64,000 nucleotides of DNA from Pleomorphovibrio marinus. GTDB lineage: Bacteria > Bacteroidota > Bacteroidia > Cytophagales > Cyclobacteriaceae. The notes under the pieces are model-generated. The model saw only the letters and a program-made list of their open reading frames with translations, was not told the DNA's origin and searched no databases. A program made the position numbers and the translations under genes. This document shows positions 52,560-60,476 of this stretch, piece by piece (positions within the stretch are counted from its first letter, which is position 1; the number at the start of each line of letters is the position of its first letter). The stretch spans positions 62,001 to 126,000 of the forward strand of contig NZ_QCXY01000001.1 in NCBI RefSeq assembly GCF_003347495.1, written 5' to 3'.

Positions 52560-53570
52560 ATGAAAATAGCCCTGTTGTCCCCTATAGCCTGGAGAACCCC
52601 TCCTGCAAAATACGGCCCTTGGGAACAGGTGGCTTCCAATATTGCCGAAGGTTTGGTAGAAAAAAACATGGATGTCACCTTATTTGCTACCGGAAATTCC
52701 ATCACCAAAGGCAAACTGCAATATGTAGTCAAAATGGGTTATGCCGAAAACCCTGATATTGACCCCAAAGTTTGGGAATGCCTTCATATCAGTCATTTGA
52801 TGGAGCAGGCAAATCAATTTGATGTAATCCACAACCACTTTGATTTTCTTCCGCTTTCTTATTCCCATTTGATTAAAACTCCAATGGTTACAACCATTCA
52901 CGGCTTCTCATCCCCCAATATAATGCCGGTCTATAAAAAATATAACCAAAGCAATTTTTATGTATCCATCAGCAATGCAGACCGATCTCCGGAACTTGAA
53001 TATATAGCAACAATCTACAATGGAATCCATAAAGATGAATTTACCTACCGCAATACCTCCAAGGATTATTTGTTGTTTTTTGGTAGAATCCACCCTGAAA
53101 AAGGCACCTATGAATCCATTCAGATAGCCAAGCAATCAGGGAGAAAACTAATCATTTCCGGTTTAATTCAGCAGCAGGAATATTTTGACAGCAAGGTCAA
53201 GCCTTTCATTAATGATGACGATATCGTATATGTTGGTAATTCCAACCCAAAGGAAAGGGATAAACTACTCGGGGAGGCTTTTGCCCTTCTACATCCCATC
53301 AGTTTTAGAGAGCCCTTCGGTTTAAGTGTTGCGGAATCGATGATGTGCGGAACCCCAGTTATTGCCTTTAATTTAGGTTCTATGCCGGAATTGATTCTTG
53401 ACGGAAAAACCGGTTTCCTTGTAAATACCTTTGAAGAAGCAGTCGAAGCGGTGGAAAATATTAAATCTATAGATCGAAAAAATTGCAGGGAATGGGCGCT
53501 CACCAAATTCAGCAGGGAAAAAATGACGGAAGGTTATCTCCAGGTTTATAATAAGATTCTGAATTTGTAA
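52560..53570 (+). CDS. GT4 glycosyltransferase, 336 aa
   Basis: A GT-B glycosyltransferase with MKIALLSPIAWRTPPAKYGPWEQVASNIAEGL at the N-terminus, DVIHNHFDFLPLSY, LLFFGRIHPEKGTYESIQIAKQ and the donor-binding ExxxxxxxE pattern in REPFGLSVAESMMCGTPVIAFNLGSMPELI. It resembles small GT4 enzymes often found next to GH130 phosphorylases. The sugar donor is unknown; mannose is a reasonable guess from the GH130 neighbour. The start is fixed by the repeat end. Confidence 0.9.
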   Translation: MKIALLSPIAWRTPPAKYGPWEQVASNIAEGLVEKNMDVTLFATGNSITKGKLQYVVKMGYAENPDIDPKVWECLHISHLMEQANQFDVIHNHFDFLPLSYSHLIKTPMVTTIHGFSSPNIMPVYKKYNQSNFYVSISNADRSPELEYIATIYNGIHKDEFTYRNTSKDYLLFFGRIHPEKGTYESIQIAKQSGRKLIISGLIQQQEYFDSKVKPFINDDDIVYVGNSNPKERDKLLGEAFALLHPISFREPFGLSVAESMMCGTPVIAFNLGSMPELILDGKTGFLVNTFEEAVEAVENIKSIDRKNCREWALTKFSREKMTEGYLQVYNKILNL

Positions 53571-53631
53571 GGAGTATAAATGCTTACCTTTTCAGATAGA
53601 TGATTTGGAATGAATTTAACAAAACAATGAC

Positions 53632-55101
53632 ATGGAGAAAATGAAATCAAAGAACCTGTTGGTTAAAAGAACCAGGATAAAAATCGTCAGGAACTCATCC
53701 AGGGTAATAACTCGGGCCCATATTCCGGACGTCACACGCATACCTAAAATAATTGACAGGGTGATGCGTCTAACGGAAGGGGGTGCTGAAGATTTGTTAC
53801 AGCATATTAATCTTCATTTCATAGAGCGCCATAAGAATATCGACAGCATTTTTATGGTAAACTTTAGAAAGGTTTCACAATTTATCCAAAAAGAATCCCC
53901 AATAAGTGACACTAAGAAACTATTGATAGGGGCCTTTTTTACCATGGAATACTCCATTGAATCTGCCGCCCTATTCAACCCTTCCATAGTAACCCACCCT
54001 AACCAAGAGGGCGTTGCACCTGGTAGTCTCCGGTTTGTATTGAGTCTACGGGCCACCGGAGAAGGACACATTTCTTCTATCGTTTTTCGTAGTGGCATAA
54101 TCAAAGAAGATTGCACCTTTCTGCTTAACCCGATAAGTGAATTTGTTGATACCCCCCGGATCCGACATGATCAGTCATACGACCGTCATTTATTTCAGCT
54201 CAAGCTTGAAAGTATGAATGCATGGAACGAAACAAGTAAAAGGGTTTTTGAAAAATTACAAAATTCGTTCACCTTTCAAGATTTAAAGGACAGTATTATA
54301 GGGCTTCAATTGGATAAAGAAAATTCTTTTGATGAAGATGCTGTAAAGAATATTTTCTGGCTTGCCGATTCTAATTATTTTATAAGGTTTGAAGCTGACC
54401 ATGACGTTTCAGAACATGTGATATTTCCTTTATCCGAGAATGAAAGCAGGGGAATAGAGGATGCAAGGTTTGTAAGGTTTTTCGATGACAATGGAGACAT
54501 CACCTACTATGCCACCTACACCGCCTACAATGGGATTTGCATTCTCCCCCAATTATTGGTTACCAAAGATTTCATTAATTTTGATATCATCACCTTGAAT
54601 GGCAAAGCAGCCCAAAATAAAGGGATGGCACTTTTCCCCCGAAAAATTAATGGAAAATATGTAATGCTTTCCCGATTAGATGGGGAGAATAATTATATTA
54701 TGTTTTCTGATCACCTGCATTTCTGGGATGAGGCGAAAATCATTCAGGAACCAGCTATGCCCTGGGAATTTTTCCAAATTGGCAATTGTGGCTCACCGCT
54801 TGAATTAAATGAAGGATGGTTGGTGATTACCCATGGAGTAGGTGCGATGAGACAGTATTTTATTGGTGCAATTTTACTTGACCTGGAAGATCCTTCTAAA
54901 ATCATAGCCCGCCTGGAGGAACCCCTTCTTACTCCAAATGAGGAAGAACGCGAGGGCTATGTGCCAAATGTGGTGTATTCCTGTGGTTCATTGATCCATA
55001 ACAACAAGCTGATAATACCCTATGCCATGTCCGACATCACTACAGGAATTGCCACTGTTTCCATTAGTGAGTTGATTGCCAGCATGAAGCCTTGCAAGTG
55101 A
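53632..55101 (+). CDS. GH130 family beta-mannoside phosphorylase/hydrolase-like protein
   Basis: A 489-residue protein with an N-terminal helical extension (about 1-190) and a five-bladed GH130 propeller (about 195-480). The propeller contains ENESRGIEDARFVRFFDDNGDITYYATYTAYNG (with the catalytic-region Glu-Asp), KNKGMALFPRKINGKYVMLSRLDGENNYIMFS, WEFFQIGNCGSPLELNEGWLVITHGVG and VYSCGSLIHNNKLIIPYAMSD. GH130 enzymes phosphorolyse or hydrolyse beta-mannosidic bonds. Pairing with two GT4 genes suggests synthesis and remodelling of an intracellular or envelope mannoside rather than polysaccharide import. No signal peptide is present, so it acts in the cytoplasm. Confidence 0.87.
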   Translation: MEKMKSKNLLVKRTRIKIVRNSSRVITRAHIPDVTRIPKIIDRVMRLTEGGAEDLLQHINLHFIERHKNIDSIFMVNFRKVSQFIQKESPISDTKKLLIGAFFTMEYSIESAALFNPSIVTHPNQEGVAPGSLRFVLSLRATGEGHISSIVFRSGIIKEDCTFLLNPISEFVDTPRIRHDQSYDRHLFQLKLESMNAWNETSKRVFEKLQNSFTFQDLKDSIIGLQLDKENSFDEDAVKNIFWLADSNYFIRFEADHDVSEHVIFPLSENESRGIEDARFVRFFDDNGDITYYATYTAYNGICILPQLLVTKDFINFDIITLNGKAAQNKGMALFPRKINGKYVMLSRLDGENNYIMFSDHLHFWDEAKIIQEPAMPWEFFQIGNCGSPLELNEGWLVITHGVGAMRQYFIGAILLDLEDPSKIIARLEEPLLTPNEEEREGYVPNVVYSCGSLIHNNKLIIPYAMSDITTGIATVSISELIASMKPCK

Positions 55102-55124
55102 CCATAAAACCACCTAAACGGTAG

Positions 55125-55268
55125 TTGTTAAATGGATTTTATGAAAATTTTACCGAGGACAAGAAAGACTATTTCGGCCAAAATGAACCGGTATTATTGG
55201 ACAACAGAAGTGAGAATAAATCCAGTTTCAGGGATGAGATTAAAGGGAAAGGAATTGAAATAGAATAA
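55125..55268 (+). pseudogene. possible C-terminal gene fragment
   Basis: Between GH130 and the epimerase a frame opening at TTG 55125 (stop just upstream) encodes 47 residues with natural-looking acidic composition: GFYENFTEDKKDYFGQNEP, then LLDNRSENKSSFRDEIKG. It has no credible start and I do not recognise it. It may be the 3' remnant of a lost gene or chance. An overlapping ATG frame (55132-55263) is less protein-like. The rest of 55102-55394 holds no gene. Confidence 0.25.
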
Positions 55269-55301
55269 AGCCCAATTAATTCGCAAGAATTTAAATTCCC
55301 C

Positions 55302-55309
55302 TACATTTG
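55302..55309 (+). promoter_or_regulatory. possible -7 promoter element of the epimerase gene
   Basis: TACATTTG is an exact match to the Bacteroidota TAnnTTTG -7 element, 86 bases ahead of the epimerase ATG. No clear TTG lies at the expected -33 distance, so the call rests on one element. Confidence 0.35.
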
Positions 55310-55394
55310 TAATCCCTAATTGTGAAACCTACAAGCAATAAGAGACGCACGCATCCGAAGCCATCGGAAAAATCATTACTAAACAGAAGAACAA

Positions 55395-56303
55395 ATGACT
55401 AAAAAGCGCATATTTTTTACAGGGGGATCGGGTAAAGCAGGAAAGCATGTGATCCCCTACCTGATTGGCCAAGGCCATAAAGTGATGAATGTAGACCTAA
55501 CGCCGTTGGACTACCCTGGGGTGGATAATCTAATAGCTGATATTACGGATTCCGGACAAATGTTTAATGCCATGAGCTCATATACTGGGTTAGATGAGTT
55601 GGAACCGGGTAATGGCGTGCCAAAATTTGATGCTGTAGTTCATTTTGCTGCAGTGCCCAGGATCTTGATTAAACCTGATAATGAAACTTTCCGGGTCAAC
55701 ACCATGGGAACTTACAATGTGATTGAATCCGCTGTAAAGCTTGGAATTAAAAAAATTGTGATTGCTTCCTCAGAGACGACCTACGGTATTTGTTTTTCAG
55801 ATGGCAAAACCGACCCCAGAATGCTGCCTTTGGAGGAGGACTATGATGTCGATCCCATGGATAGCTATGGGTTATCGAAGGTGGTGAATGAGAGAACGGC
55901 ACGCAGCTTCCAGCGACGATCAGGTTTTGACATCTATGCCCTTCGTATAGGAAATGTGATTGAGCCCCATGAATACGACGAGCTGTTTCCGCGTTATTTC
56001 AAAAACCCTGAACTACGCCGCAGGAATGCGTTCTGTTATATTGATGCCCGTGACCTGGGTCAGATTGTGGATTTATGTTTGAAAAAAGACGACCTCGGTT
56101 TTCAGGTTTTCAATGCAGGAAACGACCACAATGGTGCGGTTATCCCCAGCAAAAAATTGGCTGAACAGTTTTTCCCCGGGGTGCCAATTACCCGTGAACT
56201 GGGGGAACATGAAGCATTGTTTTCAAATCGCAAAATCCGTGAAGTCCTTGGGTTCAAAGAACAACATAACTGGCAGAAATATATTAAATGGGAGAAATTG
56301 TAA
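55395..56303 (+). CDS. NAD-dependent epimerase/dehydratase (extended SDR)
   Basis: A 302-residue extended SDR. The Rossmann loop is FFTGGSGKAGKHVIPYLIGQGHKV (GxxGxxG-like), then FDAVVHFAAVPRI, VNTMGTYNVIESAVKLGIKKIVIASSETTYG (catalytic Ser/Thr), and the active-site Tyr-Lys in DSYGLSKVVNERTA. C-terminal YIDARDLGQIVDLCLKKD and VFNAGNDHNG are substrate-domain motifs. It probably acts on a nucleotide sugar or sugar acid; which one is open. It follows the GT4-GT4-GH130 genes on the same strand with its own possible promoter. Confidence 0.87.
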   Translation: MTKKRIFFTGGSGKAGKHVIPYLIGQGHKVMNVDLTPLDYPGVDNLIADITDSGQMFNAMSSYTGLDELEPGNGVPKFDAVVHFAAVPRILIKPDNETFRVNTMGTYNVIESAVKLGIKKIVIASSETTYGICFSDGKTDPRMLPLEEDYDVDPMDSYGLSKVVNERTARSFQRRSGFDIYALRIGNVIEPHEYDELFPRYFKNPELRRRNAFCYIDARDLGQIVDLCLKKDDLGFQVFNAGNDHNGAVIPSKKLAEQFFPGVPITRELGEHEALFSNRKIREVLGFKEQHNWQKYIKWEKL

Positions 56304-56510
56304 GTTGGGCATCCTTGACAAACGTGTACATAATTTCCTCCGGGGAACCTGACTCTAACGGTGTGACAAGTATTATTCCAGAAGAAATTTCAATAGTGGG
56401 TTTCCTACTTCCAAACGGCAGATAACGCTACTCTGCAACTGATGGGCATTCTGGTACCCATACGGTTAGATAAGCCCTTTACACCATTTTTTTGACTACC
56501 TTCGTACAAA

Positions 56511-56679
56511 GAAATCGAGCCTGTCCTGACGGCAGTCAGGGCATGACCCAAGCGATACACAGGGAATTCCTCCCGAAAGCTGTCAGGGTTGGGAGATTCT
56601 CCCAAAACGAGTTCCCCGAAACAAGTTCGGGTCAGGCTGCGGAAGTCAGGTATAACCATTGAAAAACAATTATAAACAA
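56511..56679 (+). repeat. dispersed leader repeat, copy H (diverged), fused to DEAD-box helicase start
   Basis: This copy starts GAAATCGAGCCTG, keeps the CCTGAC/GTCAGG hairpin and a variant TTCCCCGAAACAAGTTCGGG, and ends AACAATTATAAACAA, directly before the helicase ATG at 56680. The centre (about 56545-56590) differs from other copies. The 207 bases between the epimerase stop and this copy hold no gene. Confidence 0.8.
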
Positions 56680-58005
56680 ATGATAAAAGGCAAAAAGGGT
56701 TTGGAGCAGCAGTTTTTGAGCAATCTGGAGATAGCTGAATTTAATGAAATGCAGCGGGCTTTTATAGATGCCACAGAAAAGCATCCAAACACCATGCTGT
56801 TGGCACCAACAGGTTCTGGCAAAACCCTGGCTTTTCTGTTTCCTTTGTTCAAACTTTTGGATCCAGATTCCAGAAGTATTCAAGCCCTTATCATTGTTCC
56901 ATCTAGGGAATTGGCGATTCAGATTGAGCAGGTTTTCAAATCCCTGAAAACGGGATTTCGTGTTAGCACCTGCTATGGTGGCCATTCCATAAAGCTGGAG
57001 AAAAACAGTTTGGGTGAGTTTCCGGCGGTGGTCATAGGCACCCCTGGCCGATTATCCGATCATGTCAACCAGGGTTCCTTGGAGACTGAAGCCATCAAAT
57101 TGGTCGTCTTGGACGAGTTTGACAAGTCCCTTCAATTGGGCTTTCATGATCAGTTGAGGGATGTGTTTAGAAAGTTGTCGGGTGCTCAAATGCATTTGTT
57201 TACTTCGGCAACGGTCATGGGCCGACTACCTGATTTCATCCCCTTCGATGATCCTCCTGTTGTTGATTTTCTATTTCAAAACAAGGATTCCAAACTGGAA
57301 TTGAAGCTTTTTCCCACCTCAAGTAAGGAAAAAGTCCAGGGATTGATGCGTTTGGTTTCTCATTTTCAGGGGGAGGCCTGTATCGTATTTTGCAATCACC
57401 GGGAGGCTGTGGACCGCATCAGCATGCTCTTGAAAGACAATGGTTACGAACATGCCGTCCTGCATGGCGGCATGGAACAACTGGACAGGGAAAAAAACCT
57501 AATAAAATTTAGAAGTGGGATTGTCCACCTATTGATTGCCACTGATCTCGCTTCCCGAGGACTCGATATTCCGGAAATTAGACATATTGTTCACTATCAA
57601 CTTCCTCCGAAGAAAGATGCTTTCACCCACAGAAATGGGCGAACCGCAAGAATGCATGCCTCTGGGCAGGGTTATCTGGTCTTAGCAAATGATGAGGCAT
57701 TGCCAGATTATCTGGAAAAAAACATGACCGAGGAGGTAGCTATTGAAGATACCGTAGCCTCCCTACCTTCTCGGTTTTCTCTATTGTATCTCAGCGCAGG
57801 GAAAAAAGATAAAATAAGCAAGGGTGATATTGCCGGGTTCCTAATCAAAAACGGAGGGGCCAAAGCTGAAGACATTGGCTTGATTACCATAATGGATTTT
57901 GCAAGCTATGTGGCTGTAAGTAGAAAAATCGCATCTGATCTGGTCAAAAAACTAAATGGGGAGAAGCTGAAAAAAGCAAAAGTGAAAATTGCAGAAGCCA
58001 ATTGA
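56680..58005 (+). CDS. DEAD-box-type RNA helicase
   Basis: A 441-residue ATP-dependent helicase. Motifs in order: Q-like FNEMQRAFIDA, I APTGSGKT, Ia PSRELA, Ib TPGRL, II DEFD (Phe in place of Ala), III SAT, IV IVFCNHREAV, V ATDLASRGLDIP and VI HRNGRTAR (Ala in place of the usual Gly). The C-terminal ~80 residues (KDKISKGDIAGFLIKNGGAKAEDIGLITIMDFASYVAVSR) match the DbpA-type RNA-binding tail fold. It should remodel structured RNA, perhaps rRNA. The start is the ATG at 56680, at the end of repeat H; a TTG upstream lies within the repeat. Confidence 0.9.
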   Translation: MIKGKKGLEQQFLSNLEIAEFNEMQRAFIDATEKHPNTMLLAPTGSGKTLAFLFPLFKLLDPDSRSIQALIIVPSRELAIQIEQVFKSLKTGFRVSTCYGGHSIKLEKNSLGEFPAVVIGTPGRLSDHVNQGSLETEAIKLVVLDEFDKSLQLGFHDQLRDVFRKLSGAQMHLFTSATVMGRLPDFIPFDDPPVVDFLFQNKDSKLELKLFPTSSKEKVQGLMRLVSHFQGEACIVFCNHREAVDRISMLLKDNGYEHAVLHGGMEQLDREKNLIKFRSGIVHLLIATDLASRGLDIPEIRHIVHYQLPPKKDAFTHRNGRTARMHASGQGYLVLANDEALPDYLEKNMTEEVAIEDTVASLPSRFSLLYLSAGKKDKISKGDIAGFLIKNGGAKAEDIGLITIMDFASYVAVSRKIASDLVKKLNGEKLKKAKVKIAEAN

Positions 58006-58065
58006 GGATAAATACCCGGAATTAGTACATAATTGCATAACTTCTCAGGGAAAGGGAAAAATGAA

Positions 58066-58073
58066 ACAGGGAC
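58066..58073 (+). repeat. target-site duplication, left copy
   Basis: The 8-base sequence ACAGGGAC directly precedes the left inverted repeat of the IS256-family element and is repeated exactly at 59444-59451 after the right end. Eight bases is normal for this family. Confidence 0.85.
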
Positions 58074-58102
58074 GGGAGTGTTAGCTGAACTCTGTCTGCC
58101 TT

Positions 58103-58130
58103 CCCTCCCGGGGGCTAGCCCCCGGGAGGG
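58103..58130. terminator. 28-base perfect palindrome inside the IS end
   Basis: The sequence centred on GGGGGCTAGCCCCC is a perfect inverted repeat of 14 bases per arm with no loop. It lies between the left IS end and the transposase stop codon. On the minus strand it follows the transposase gene and could end its transcript or block outside transcription entering the element; on the plus strand it would stop read-through from the helicase. A T-run is lacking on the transposase side, so the terminator call is moderate. Confidence 0.55.
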
Positions 58131-58147
58131 AAAAATTCACTAATTTT

Positions 58148-59377
58148 TTAGGTCTCTGTCCTCAGGTCCAGTTCCAACCTGCCCTCAAATCTAATGGCTA
58201 ATTGCTGGACAGTCAAGCCCCAGTTCTGCACCGGTGAAGTCCATTTCTTCTCAATCCGCTTGGTGGTCAGGTAAACCAGCTTCAGCAGTGCCATATCGCT
58301 GGTGAAGGCCCCTTTGTTTTTTGTGGCCTTCCTTACCTGGCGGTGGAAACCCTCCACCGTGTTGGTGGTGTAGATTATCTTTCTTATGGGCGCGGTGTAG
58401 TCAAAGTAGGTGCTCAGCCTCTCCCAGTTGTCGTTCCAGGAGCGGAGGACCACCGGGTATTTCTTCCCCCATTTTTCCTCCAGGTCCAGCAGGGCGGATT
58501 CTGCCAGGGCCTTTGTTTCAGCCCTGTACACCAGTTTGAGGTCCCTCATGAATTCCTTGGAATCCTTGCTGGAAACGTACTTGATGCTGTTCCTGATCTG
58601 GTGGATGACACACAGCTGGAGGTCCGTTTTTGGAAACACCGAATGAATGGCCTCACCCAGCCCCTTCAGGTTGTCCGTGCAGGCGATCAGGATGTCCTCC
58701 ACCCCCCTCTGCTGAAGGTGGGTCAGTACCTGGAGCCAGAAGTTGGCCCCCTCGCTCTCGGAGATATACATCCCCAGGACTTCCTTTTTGCCTTCCCTGT
58801 TCAGGCCCAGGATATTGTACAGGGCCTTGTGCCTCACCTTTCCCTCTTCCCTGACCTTGAAGTGCATGGCGTCAAGCCATACAATACAATAGACAGGCTC
58901 TAAGGGGCGTTCCTGCCATTCCCTGACCTTGGGTGCCACCCTGTCGGTAATCTCACTGATTACCTGTGTGGATATATCCGTATCGTACATCTCCCTTATG
59001 TGCTCTGATATGTCCCTTAGGCTGTTGCCCATGCCGTACATGGCAATGATCTGCTTTTCCAGGTTGTCTGCCAGGATCCGCTGCCGTTTTTCAACTATTT
59101 TTGGTTCAAAACTGCTGTTACGGTCCTGGGGGGTGGAGATGGTCACTTCCCCATGGCTGCTCTTGACCGTCTTATGGCCCTTGCCGTTACGCTTGTTGCC
59201 TGAGGCAGCACCCTTCTCCTCATCGGAAAGATGTGCCTCCATCTCCCCTTCAAGTGCCTCCTCAAGGAACTCCTTCAGGATCGGGGAAAATGCCCCGTCC
59301 TTTCCAAAAAGGGGTTCGCCGGATAAAAACTGCTTTAATACCTTTTCCTTAAATGCTTTTTCTTTCTGCTGTTCCAT
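58148..59377 (-). CDS. IS256-family transposase
   Basis: A 409-residue DDE transposase of the Transposase_mut family. The N-terminus has LEEALEGEMEAHL, the catalytic core contains IVWLDAMHFKVREEG (first Asp), ILIACTDNLKGLGEAI (second Asp) with VFPKTDLQLCVIHQIRNS, and the C-terminal region around IIYTTNTVEGFHRQVRK carries the Glu. Length and order are full, so the enzyme should be active. It is flanked by matching inverted repeats. Confidence 0.95.
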   Translation of the reverse strand: MEQQKEKAFKEKVLKQFLSGEPLFGKDGAFSPILKEFLEEALEGEMEAHLSDEEKGAASGNKRNGKGHKTVKSSHGEVTISTPQDRNSSFEPKIVEKRQRILADNLEKQIIAMYGMGNSLRDISEHIREMYDTDISTQVISEITDRVAPKVREWQERPLEPVYCIVWLDAMHFKVREEGKVRHKALYNILGLNREGKKEVLGMYISESEGANFWLQVLTHLQQRGVEDILIACTDNLKGLGEAIHSVFPKTDLQLCVIHQIRNSIKYVSSKDSKEFMRDLKLVYRAETKALAESALLDLEEKWGKKYPVVLRSWNDNWERLSTYFDYTAPIRKIIYTTNTVEGFHRQVRKATKNKGAFTSDMALLKLVYLTTKRIEKKWTSPVQNWGLTVQQLAIRFEGRLELDLRTET

Positions 59378-59443
59378 GATGCTCTAGTCTAGTAACTTTG
59401 TTTAAAATTCCAAGTCATTAGACAGAGTTGAGCTTACAGTCTC

Positions 59444-59451
59444 ACAGGGAC
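59444..59451 (+). repeat. target-site duplication, right copy
   Basis: ACAGGGAC, identical to 58066-58073, directly follows the right inverted repeat of the IS256-family element. Confidence 0.85.
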
Positions 59452-59536
59452 TGTCGCCGAAATTACCACCATCCTTCGTAAAGCAGTTCAGTACTTCAGT
59501 TTCTTAGGAGCATAATCTGATCCCCGTTCCTGCCAA

Positions 59537-60187
59537 TTATAAATTAGGCTCAAAAGGCAGGGCAGATTTGTGAACGATAATTCTTATTTTGTCATCCTCA
59601 GTTTTCTTAAATACAAAGGTTTTATCAACCATCACTGTATTGCCCTCTTTGTCAGTCACCCATACATTGCCCATCGTAATAGCTGTGGAACCATAGATTT
59701 GAATACCATAATCGTCCGAACCCACGTTTTCATATCTCGCCTCTACCCAGGGTTTCAATGCAAATCCACTATCATCAGCGTATTTGTCATTTCCACCAAT
59801 AAAATACGCCATAGCCCCTTCCTTTGTCGTTCTGAATGTTTGTGGCCCATGGGCTAAGGTAGGTTTAAAAAACACTTTACCATTTTCAAAATTATAGGCA
59901 TCTTTCAGGACTTTCTCCGTATATTCTCTATAATCCCCATCTGTATCATACAGTCTTCCAATTTCCACCAAGGCATCACACCATGCTTGCTGGGCAGCAT
60001 TCACTTCCTCATATGTGATGATGGTTTCTACATTAGGTTCTACATACTCCAATCCTAACTCCTCAGCATAACGCTGAGCTTCTTGTGCCTTTTCTGATTT
60101 TTGCTCTGATCCAGAAGTAGTTGAGTTTTCCTTACAACCCATCACACAGATAACTGACACCAAACTTAAAATGAAAATTTTACTCAT
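59537..60187 (-). CDS. lipoprotein with NTF2/SnoaL-like domain, 216 aa
   Basis: The lipobox is VMGC (Cys18). After an acidic linker, a single domain (about 55-215) begins ITYEEVNAAQQAWCDALVEIGRLY and continues FFKPTLAHGPQTFRTTKEGAMAYFIGGN, GFALKPWVEARYEN and TMGNVWVTDKEGNTVMVDKTFVFKK. This is a known group of NTF2-like secreted proteins that is often wrongly labelled phosphoribosyl-AMP cyclohydrolase; none of that enzyme's Cys/His zinc motif is present. Function is unknown. It lies between the IS element and the DUF4838 gene. Confidence 0.75.
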   Translation of the reverse strand: MSKIFILSLVSVICVMGCKENSTTSGSEQKSEKAQEAQRYAEELGLEYVEPNVETIITYEEVNAAQQAWCDALVEIGRLYDTDGDYREYTEKVLKDAYNFENGKVFFKPTLAHGPQTFRTTKEGAMAYFIGGNDKYADDSGFALKPWVEARYENVGSDDYGIQIYGSTAITMGNVWVTDKEGNTVMVDKTFVFKKTEDDKIRIIVHKSALPFEPNL

Positions 60188-60476
60188 TAATTTGTTATTA
60201 AAATCAACCTACTTTATGGTACGGTGTTCGGTTTTCCCGTTAGCATTTATAAGCTCAGGAAGAAAAAAACAGAGTATTAATTCTTAGAAATTTTGATCTT
60301 CAACTTCACATTATGTTCAACTTTTATACTATGCCTTGAAAAATGGCATATATTTCTATACCACTTGGAAGTGCTTGAACACAAATTGAAATCCTATAGC
60401 TTCCAATGAATGATCAACAACCATTCCAACGTTTGTTTAAAATTTTAAATTGCCAAAACAATCCTACTTTATTTTT

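Larger units (their letters stand above)
58074..59443. mobile_element. complete IS256-family insertion sequence, 1370 bp
   Basis: The element is bounded by 24-base imperfect terminal inverted repeats (58074-58097 and 59420-59443, 20 of 24 matching) and by an 8-base direct repeat ACAGGGAC on both sides. It contains a single intact transposase on the minus strand and a 28-base perfect palindrome near the left end. Its coding region is clearly richer in G and C than neighbouring genes. Intact ends, reading frame and target duplication point to a recent insertion. The flanks, once joined, show no interrupted gene. Confidence 0.92.

Noticed and set aside
2158-56679. Small ORFs inside the dispersed repeats, such as MTSTSHTGMIIVARF, open in several copies
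   Set aside because: Copies differ by insertions and deletions that change the frame and the end of the ORF, and several copies have a stop after MKSSLS. The conserved feature is the hairpins and the 3' end, not a protein.
58321-59387. Long plus-strand open frames antisense to the transposase
   Set aside because: They mirror the GC-rich transposase codons, have Pro/Ser/Arg-rich low-quality composition, and the minus-strand frame is a clear transposase.
59537-60187. Phosphoribosyl-AMP cyclohydrolase (hisI) for the 216-residue lipoprotein
   Set aside because: This label is common for similar sequences but the protein is a lipoprotein with an NTF2-like domain and lacks the zinc and catalytic residues of HisI.
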